Assembly (NCBI GenBank): GCA_018267515.1
Contig: JAFDYJ010000003.1
Coordinates: 20,346-84,345 of the forward strand
Direction of reading: 5' to 3'
Source: Bacteroidota bacterium
Lineage (GTDB): Bacteria > Bacteroidota > Bacteroidia > Chitinophagales > Chitinophagaceae
Length of the DNA stretch: 64,000 bases
Below are positions 58,882-64,000 of this stretch, in pieces. Every line of letters begins with the position of its first letter. Positions within the stretch are counted from its first letter, which is position 1. The notes beneath the pieces were generated by a model. It made no database searches and was not told the origin of the DNA. It worked only from the letters and a program-made list of their open reading frames with translations. Position numbers and translations under genes: made by a program.

Positions 58882-59853
58882 ATGAAGATATTGATAACCG
58901 GAGTGGCAGGGTTCATTGGATCTAACCTTGCAAAACATTTATTGAAGCGGGGACATTCAGTTGTTGGGATAGATAATCTGAATTATGGTTTTTTAAGAAA
59001 TATTGAATTTGCAAAAAACGATTCTAAATTTAAATTCATTTTAGGTGATATCGCAAATCCCCATATATTAACTGATATACCTGCCGATATTATTGTGCAT
59101 CTGGCTTCTCAAAAAATTCCCAGGTATACCAATGCTTTAAGAACGCTGGATGAGAATTACCTGATGTTAAGAAATGTAGTTGAAAAATGCCGGTTTGATA
59201 AAACAAAAATTCTTTTTGCCTCAACATCTGATGTATATGGAAAAAATCCAAACATACCCTTTAATGAAAATTCAGACCTGGTAATGGGGCCTACAACAGT
59301 TAAACGTTGGGCTTACGCACTTTCAAAGATGTATGGTGAACAGTATATTATTGCAAATAAGGATGAATACGGATTAAAATATACGATTGCAAGATTTTTT
59401 GGATCCTATGGGCCACATCAAAACCTGACATGGTGGGGTGGTCCTCAATCTGTTTTTATTGAAAAGGCTTTTAAAAACGAAGCCATTGAAGTGCATGGTG
59501 ATGGAACTCAAACGAGAACATTTACATATGTTGATGATACCGTCGGGGCATTAGTTTCTTGTATTGAGAATGAAAAATCAGATAACGAAATATTTAATAC
59601 GGGTAGTAAGTCCGGGGGTGAAATTGCTATTAAAGACCTCGCTGTAATGATTTGGAGGCTGGTAAATGGGGAGGGTTCACAACCAAAAATTAATTTTATT
59701 CCGTACACTACTTTTGGTAATTATGAAGATGTAATGCGAAGAGTTCCGGATATTTCAAAGCTGAAAACGGTATTGAATTTTGAACCTCAATGGGAGTTGG
59801 AAGAAGGTTTGAAGCTTACTATCGAATGGCAAAAGCAATTCATGACGAAATAG
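58882..59853 (+). CDS. NAD-dependent epimerase/dehydratase (UDP-xylose synthase or 4-epimerase-like)
   Basis: This extended short-chain dehydrogenase of about 323 aa has MKILITGVAGFIGSNLAKHL, FASTSDVYG, the catalytic YALSK and ARFFGSYGPHQN, with the late segment GDGTQTRTFTYVDDTVGA. The pattern is that of nucleotide-sugar epimerases and UDP-glucuronate decarboxylases. The chosen start ATG at 58882 replaces a possible TTG six bases earlier because it begins directly at the first strand. Exact reaction cannot be told from sequence. It lies 14 bases before the flavoprotein gene. Confidence 0.83.
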   Translation: MKILITGVAGFIGSNLAKHLLKRGHSVVGIDNLNYGFLRNIEFAKNDSKFKFILGDIANPHILTDIPADIIVHLASQKIPRYTNALRTLDENYLMLRNVVEKCRFDKTKILFASTSDVYGKNPNIPFNENSDLVMGPTTVKRWAYALSKMYGEQYIIANKDEYGLKYTIARFFGSYGPHQNLTWWGGPQSVFIEKAFKNEAIEVHGDGTQTRTFTYVDDTVGALVSCIENEKSDNEIFNTGSKSGGEIAIKDLAVMIWRLVNGEGSQPKINFIPYTTFGNYEDVMRRVPDISKLKTVLNFEPQWELEEGLKLTIEWQKQFMTK

Positions 59854-59867
59854 TATCAGTACATAAA

Positions 59868-61178
59868 ATGGCAATAAAAAAATGGGGTATAGTGGGCGGC
59901 GGTATAATGGGAATGACACTTGCTCACAGGTTGGCTCAGTTAGGACATAGTGTTTCCCTGTTTGAAGCTGCACCCAATTTAGGTGGGCTGGCAAGTCCCT
60001 GGAAGATGGGAGAAGTGGAATGGGATAAATTTTACCATGTCATTTTATTATCGGACTTAAAGACCCGGGAAATGCTTGATGAAATCGGGCTAAAGGATAA
60101 AGTTGAATGGGTTGAAACTAAAACGGGATTTTATGTTGATGGAAAACTTTATTCTATGTCGAATTCAGTTGAATTCCTGAAATTTCCTGTACTTAATATT
60201 TTTGATAAATTTCGCCTTGGACTGACTATTCTTGTTGCATCTAAAATCAGGAACTGGAGAAAACTGGAAAAAATTCCGGTTACCAGCTGGTTAAGAAAAT
60301 GGTCCGGGAAAACTACATTAACTAAGATATGGCTGCCGCTTCTACGGGCTAAATTGGGAGAAAGCTATCAAAGAACTTCAGCTGTATTTATATGGGCAAC
60401 CATACAGCGCTTATATGGAGCTCGTAAAAGCGGGTTAAAGAAAGAAATGTTTGGTTATGTTCCGGGTGGGTATAAAAAAATTATTGAGGCGTTCGAAAAT
60501 AAATTAACGGAACAGGAAATTAAGGTGAAAAAAATGTGTGCGGCAAAAGAGGTACGGGTATCTGCAAATGGTAAACCCATAATTAGCTTTGAAAATAATA
60601 GCATTGAAGAATTTGATGAAGTTATTGTAACACTTCCTTCCGGTATTGCTTCCTGCCTTTGCAAAGGGCTTACTGAGGCTGAAATTAAGAAATTGAACGG
60701 GATTGAATATTTGGGAGTTATTTGTGTAGCTGTATTATTAAACAAATCCATCAGCCCGTTTTATATTACAAATATTACCGACTCTTCTGTTCCCTTTACG
60801 GGTGTGATTGAAATGTCTGCTCTTGTTGATAAAAAATATCTTGCCGGCCGTACATTAATTTATCTTCCTAAATATGTCAACTCTGATGATCCCATGTTTT
60901 CACGTTCGGATGAGGATCTTAAAAGTTATTTTGTAAATAGTTTTAAAAAAATGTATCCGGATCTGAGAGATGAAAATATTGAATTCGCAGGTGTGGCAAA
61001 AGCAAAGCATGTTATAACAGTCGCAAAATTGAATTATTCAGAGCTCCTCCCTGGAATTAAGACTACAATCCCGGGAGTGAGTATAATTAATACATCGCAT
61101 ATTAAAGACGGGACTTTAAATGTAAATGAAACTATAAAAGTAGCTGAATCAAAACTTGAAGAGTTATTGCAACCATGA
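59868..61178 (+). CDS. FAD-dependent amine-oxidase-like protein
   Basis: This protein has the N-terminal dinucleotide motif IVGGGIMGMTLAHRLAQLGHSVSLFEAAPNLGG and the GLASPW segment of the protoporphyrinogen-oxidase/UDP-galactopyranose-mutase-like NAD(P)/FAD proteins, with the C-terminal FAD segment around IPGVSIINTSHIKDGTLN. The start at 59868 is preferred; a frame that begins at 59790 overlaps the previous gene and adds 26 residues without a Rossmann role. Family members near polysaccharide genes often act as sugar mutases or oxidoreductases, but the reaction here is unknown. The deacetylase gene overlaps by ATGA. Confidence 0.85.
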   Translation: MAIKKWGIVGGGIMGMTLAHRLAQLGHSVSLFEAAPNLGGLASPWKMGEVEWDKFYHVILLSDLKTREMLDEIGLKDKVEWVETKTGFYVDGKLYSMSNSVEFLKFPVLNIFDKFRLGLTILVASKIRNWRKLEKIPVTSWLRKWSGKTTLTKIWLPLLRAKLGESYQRTSAVFIWATIQRLYGARKSGLKKEMFGYVPGGYKKIIEAFENKLTEQEIKVKKMCAAKEVRVSANGKPIISFENNSIEEFDEVIVTLPSGIASCLCKGLTEAEIKKLNGIEYLGVICVAVLLNKSISPFYITNITDSSVPFTGVIEMSALVDKKYLAGRTLIYLPKYVNSDDPMFSRSDEDLKSYFVNSFKKMYPDLRDENIEFAGVAKAKHVITVAKLNYSELLPGIKTTIPGVSIINTSHIKDGTLNVNETIKVAESKLEELLQP

Positions 61179-62140
61179 AAAAGAAAAGAAAAATACCTGC
61201 CAGTATTTCGCTCGATCTCGATGATAAATGGTCTTATATGAAAGTTCATGGCGACGCAGGTTGGGAAACTTTTCCTTCCTATTTGGATATAGTATTGCCC
61301 ATTACGTTGGATATTTTGGATAAGCTGGATATAAAGATTACATTTTTTATAGTTGGACAAGATGCAGCAATTGAAAAGAATGGCCCGCTGCTTCGCAGTA
61401 TTGCTGAAAGAGGACATGAAGTAGCAAATCATTCTTTTCATCATGAATCATGGCTTAAGACTTACTCAAAAGATAAGATTGAAGAAGAAATCAGGCTGGC
61501 GGAGGAAGCTATTTTGAAAGCGACCGGGAAAAGAACGAACATGTTTAGGGGGCCCGGTTTCAGTTGGAGCAGTGATTTATTAGAAGTGTTACAGAGCAGG
61601 AATTATGTTTTTGATGCTTCAATCCTTCCTACTTATTTGTCGCCGCTTATGCGTAAATATTATTTCTGGAAATCCAAACTGACAAAAGAACAAAAGAAAA
61701 GCAGGAAGGAGTTGTTTGGTTCCTTCCGGGAAGGATTTTATCCGCTGAAGCCTTTTAAATGGAAATTAAAGAACGGAAAATCCTTGTTGGAAATACCCGT
61801 TACAACTATGCCGGTATTTAAAATTCCTTTTCACCAGAGCTATTTGATTTATATCAGCAATATCTCCTCACTATTAATGAAGATGTATCTTCGTTTTTCT
61901 ATATTCATGTGTAAGCTTACAAAAACGTCGCCCAGTTATTTGTTGCATCCTCTTGATTTAATTGGCAGCAGGGAAGCACCGGAATTGGAATTTTTCCCGG
62001 GAATGAAAATGCAAAAAGAGAAAAAAATAAAGATATTTGAATTTGCATTATCTCGTCTGAAAAAAAACTTTGAACTTCTGCCCATGGGTGCGTTTGCAAA
62101 GAGGCTGTCCGAAAATCGAAAGGAAATACCCGTTAAATAA
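61175..62140 (+). CDS. Polysaccharide deacetylase
   Basis: This 321-aa NodB-fold protein has motif 1 ISLDLDDKW, motif 2 HEVANHSFHHES with the HxxxH pair, and motif 3 MFRGPGF, which are the metal-binding and catalytic elements of carbohydrate esterase family 4. No signal peptide is present, so it acts in the cytoplasm, probably on a nucleotide- or lipid-linked intermediate. It is coupled to the flavoprotein gene by a four-base overlap and is 11 bases before the WecB-like gene. Distinct from the WalW-type deacetylase at 38.1 kb. Confidence 0.9.
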   Translation: MKKKRKIPASISLDLDDKWSYMKVHGDAGWETFPSYLDIVLPITLDILDKLDIKITFFIVGQDAAIEKNGPLLRSIAERGHEVANHSFHHESWLKTYSKDKIEEEIRLAEEAILKATGKRTNMFRGPGFSWSSDLLEVLQSRNYVFDASILPTYLSPLMRKYYFWKSKLTKEQKKSRKELFGSFREGFYPLKPFKWKLKNGKSLLEIPVTTMPVFKIPFHQSYLIYISNISSLLMKMYLRFSIFMCKLTKTSPSYLLHPLDLIGSREAPELEFFPGMKMQKEKKIKIFEFALSRLKKNFELLPMGAFAKRLSENRKEIPVK

Positions 62141-62151
62141 CAATTTGTCGA

Positions 62152-63201
62152 ATGAAAATATTTTCAGTAGTGGGAGCAAGACCGCAATTTATAAAGTTAG
62201 CTCCCCTTTCTGCTGCACTGGCAAATTCACACAAGGAGTATATTGTACATACCGGTCAGCATTATGATTATGAAATGTCTGAAAAAATCTTCCTGGATCT
62301 CGGAATCAGGAAGCCGGATATTCATCTTGAAGTTGGTTCCGGAAGCCAGGCATTTCAAACCGGGAATATGATGGTAAAATTGGAACAGGAAATGTCTAAG
62401 CAAGTGCCGGACAGTGTAATTGTATTCGGTGACACTAATTCTACTCTTGCCGGTGCTTTGGTGGCAGCAAAATTAAATATTCCGATCATACACATTGAAG
62501 CCGGATTAAGGAGTTACAATAAACATATGCCTGAGGAGATTAATCGTATTGCAACAGACCACCTTTCAAAACACCTGTTTGCACCTACTCTTACGGCCAT
62601 GGAAATCTTACAGCGTGAGGGATTGGAGTCTAATTCCTATTTTACAGGAGATATTATGGTAGATACTATCAAGGCAAATCTTGAAATCGCCTTAAGTAAA
62701 TCGAAGATTATCTCTGAATTGAAATTGAAAGAAGGTGAGTATAATTTACTGACATTGCATAGAAATTATAATGTTGATGATCCAAAAGTATTAAGGCATT
62801 TATTGAATCAGCTGGGCAAGTTGGGAGAATTGATTGTTTTCCCGGTACATCCGAGAACTAAAAATAATATCGGAAATGATTATTCAATCTCAGGTAATAT
62901 AATTTTGACATCTCCTCTTGGTTATCTTGATTTTATCGCTCTGGAATATTTCTCGAAAAGAATTATAACAGATTCAGGGGGCGTTCAGAAGGAAGCCTAT
63001 ATTCTTAAAAAGCCATGCATTACGTTACGAAGTGAAACAGAATGGGTGGAAACAGTTAGGGAAGGGTGGAATCTATTAGTGGAACCCTCGGACAATCAAA
63101 TTCCTCAAAAGATTCAAAATTTTAAAGTACCAGGGAAACAAATTAATATTTTTGGGGTTAATGTGGCGAATTCAATGCTGGATATAATTAACCGTTTATA
63201 G
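62152..63201 (+). CDS. wecB: UDP-N-acetylglucosamine 2-epimerase family protein
   Basis: This 349-aa enzyme of the WecB/WbpI family interconverts a UDP-GlcNAc-type sugar at C2 (for example to UDP-ManNAc). It has the start VGARPQFIKLAPL, HTGQHYDYEMS, the FGDTNSTLAGALVAAKLNIPIIHIEAGLRS block, MPEEINRIATDH, TLHRNYNVDDP and DSGGVQKEAYILKKPC with the UDP-binding and catalytic residues. The motif that is usually HRxEN reads HRNYN here, so specificity may be for a relative such as UDP-2,3-diacetamido-glucuronate. It lies 23 bases before the window-end methyltransferase. Confidence 0.93.
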   Translation: MKIFSVVGARPQFIKLAPLSAALANSHKEYIVHTGQHYDYEMSEKIFLDLGIRKPDIHLEVGSGSQAFQTGNMMVKLEQEMSKQVPDSVIVFGDTNSTLAGALVAAKLNIPIIHIEAGLRSYNKHMPEEINRIATDHLSKHLFAPTLTAMEILQREGLESNSYFTGDIMVDTIKANLEIALSKSKIISELKLKEGEYNLLTLHRNYNVDDPKVLRHLLNQLGKLGELIVFPVHPRTKNNIGNDYSISGNIILTSPLGYLDFIALEYFSKRIITDSGGVQKEAYILKKPCITLRSETEWVETVREGWNLLVEPSDNQIPQKIQNFKVPGKQINIFGVNVANSMLDIINRL

Positions 63202-63224
63202 TTTTTTGATCCTTATTTAGAAGT

Positions 63225-64000
63225 ATGAAATACTGCGAGTCGTATATATTGTGCAAAGAAGAGAGGCGGCATGTATTAACTAAAAATGGTTATGATATAA
63301 AGGAATGTAAGAAGTGCGGCTACAGATATACCACCCTGGATCAGAATATAGAAAATGTAAATACAATTTATTCAGATCAATATTTCTTTAATGGGCAGAG
63401 TGGGTATACTAATTATCTGGAAGAAAAGGATATGTTGATTAGAGCCGGAAAAAACTATGCAAAAATTTTAAAAAAATATATTGAGCCTGGAAAATTGCTG
63501 GATGTGGGATCAGCAGCAGGCTTTATTATCAAAGGTCTCGAAAGTATGGGGTGGGATTGCCAGGGGATAGAACCGAATGATACGATGGCTTCATATGGAA
63601 GGGAAAATCTGAATTTAAAGATTGCGACAGGAAGCCTGGAAGAATTTCAATCTACCTCAACTTTTGATCTTATAACACTGATAGAAGTAATTGGAAGTTT
63701 TTATGATCTGGATAAGGCAATGAAAAACGTTTCTCGGCTTTTGAAGAAAGATGGATTGGTATTGGTTGAATCATGGGATAGAGAAAGTCTTGTAGCTCGT
63801 GTACTCGGTAAATATTGGCATGAATACTGTCCACCGACAGTCATTCATTGGTATTCTGATAAAACCTTAAATGATTTATTCAGCTATTATGGCTTTGAAA
63901 TCGTTGCTAAGGGAAGACCTTCAAAGAGAATCAATATAAGGCACGGGCTGGAAATCATGGATACGAACTCACCAAAATTTTTAAAGAAGATAAAAATATA
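63225..64000 (+). CDS. SAM-dependent methyltransferase with N-terminal zinc-ribbon (3' end outside window)
   Basis: The frame is open from the ATG at 63225 to the end of the window (258 codons seen) with no stop. The N-terminal part has a four-cysteine pattern (Cys4, Cys10, Cys28, Cys31) like a zinc ribbon. It is followed by the SAM-binding motif LLDVGSAAGFIIKGLESMGW and EPNDTMASYGRE, then LITLIEVIGSF and the post-motif IHWYSDKTLNDLF, as in methyltransferase 11/23-type sugar methylases. It may methylate a sugar or lipid intermediate of the locus; the rest of the protein and its downstream genes are not visible. Confidence 0.85.
   Translation, partial: MKYCESYILCKEERRHVLTKNGYDIKECKKCGYRYTTLDQNIENVNTIYSDQYFFNGQSGYTNYLEEKDMLIRAGKNYAKILKKYIEPGKLLDVGSAAGFIIKGLESMGWDCQGIEPNDTMASYGRENLNLKIATGSLEEFQSTSTFDLITLIEVIGSFYDLDKAMKNVSRLLKKDGLVLVESWDRESLVARVLGKYWHEYCPPTVIHWYSDKTLNDLFSYYGFEIVAKGRPSKRINIRHGLEIMDTNSPKFLKKIKI

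Noticed and set aside
59790..59867. Upstream extension of the flavoprotein gene
   Set aside because: The extension overlaps the previous gene and places 26 residues before the Rossmann motif; the ATG at 59868 is the better start.
1..64000. tRNA, rRNA, insertion sequence or phage genes
   Set aside because: No cloverleaf-like sequence, transposase or integrase pattern was recognised on reading both strands. A covariance-model tRNA search and a protein search would be needed to be certain.

Overview
The window looks like a chromosomal segment of a Bacteroidota bacterium, probably of the Chitinophagaceae/Sphingobacteriia side, though the exact family is an inference. The evidence is a long SecA (1111 aa) with a C-terminal zinc motif, a large secreted PKD-repeat protein ending in a type IX secretion (T9SS) sorting domain, an UpxY/NusG-like antiterminator inside a polysaccharide locus, an outer-membrane beta-barrel protein of Bacteroidota style, AT-rich DNA with weak Shine-Dalgarno sequences, and TAnnTTTG-type promoter boxes. 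No tRNA, rRNA, insertion sequence, prophage or CRISPR array was seen.

Positions 1-16.6 kb hold mostly housekeeping genes. They are succinate dehydrogenase/fumarate reductase subunits A (5' end cut off) and B, a 1162-aa outer-membrane beta-barrel protein, SecA on the minus strand (convergent, with a 36-bp perfect palindrome between the two stops), a lipoprotein, ATP synthase gamma, ScpB, diaminopimelate decarboxylase, a thioredoxin-fold protein, a DUF4442 hotdog protein and a beta-CASP metallo-beta-lactamase RNase-like protein. From 16.8 to 23.6 kb a single minus-strand gene encodes a 2254-aa secreted protein: beta-helix, sixteen PKD repeats and a T9SS tail. An AT-rich stretch of about 1.1 kb follows, with no convincing gene but with a perfect hairpin.

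From 24.7 kb to the end all genes lie on the plus strand and form one polysaccharide (capsule/exopolysaccharide/O-antigen) locus. It opens with Wza-like and Wzc-like export proteins and an UpxY-like antiterminator preceded by a potentially folded leader. Sugar supply comes from GDP-fucose enzymes (fcl, gmd), a GDP-mannose 3,5-epimerase homologue with the complete plant catalytic set, a UDP-glucuronate-4-epimerase-like SDR, another SDR and a WecB-like 2-epimerase. Assembly is by a WcaJ-type initiating transferase, one GT2 and four GT4 glycosyltransferases and an O-antigen ligase/polymerase-like membrane protein. Export appears to use a Wzm/Wzt ABC transporter whose Wzt has a C-terminal extension. 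Two polysaccharide deacetylases, an acetyltransferase and two AsnB-type amidotransferases modify the product.

The least expected part is 47.1-58.8 kb: two tandem CapK/PaaK-like ligases, an MBOAT acyltransferase with an SGNH-like partner, an NAD-synthase-like ATP-PP-loop enzyme with an insertion, an acyl-CoA-synthetase-like AMP ligase, an NTF2-like protein, a HemK/PrmC-like methyltransferase, a stand-alone acyl carrier protein and a second AsnB. Read together these suggest a carrier-protein-dependent pathway that builds an acyl or amidated acyl group and attaches it to the polysaccharide. That reading is inference from gene content; no substrate can be read from the sequence. The window ends inside a SAM-dependent methyltransferase gene.
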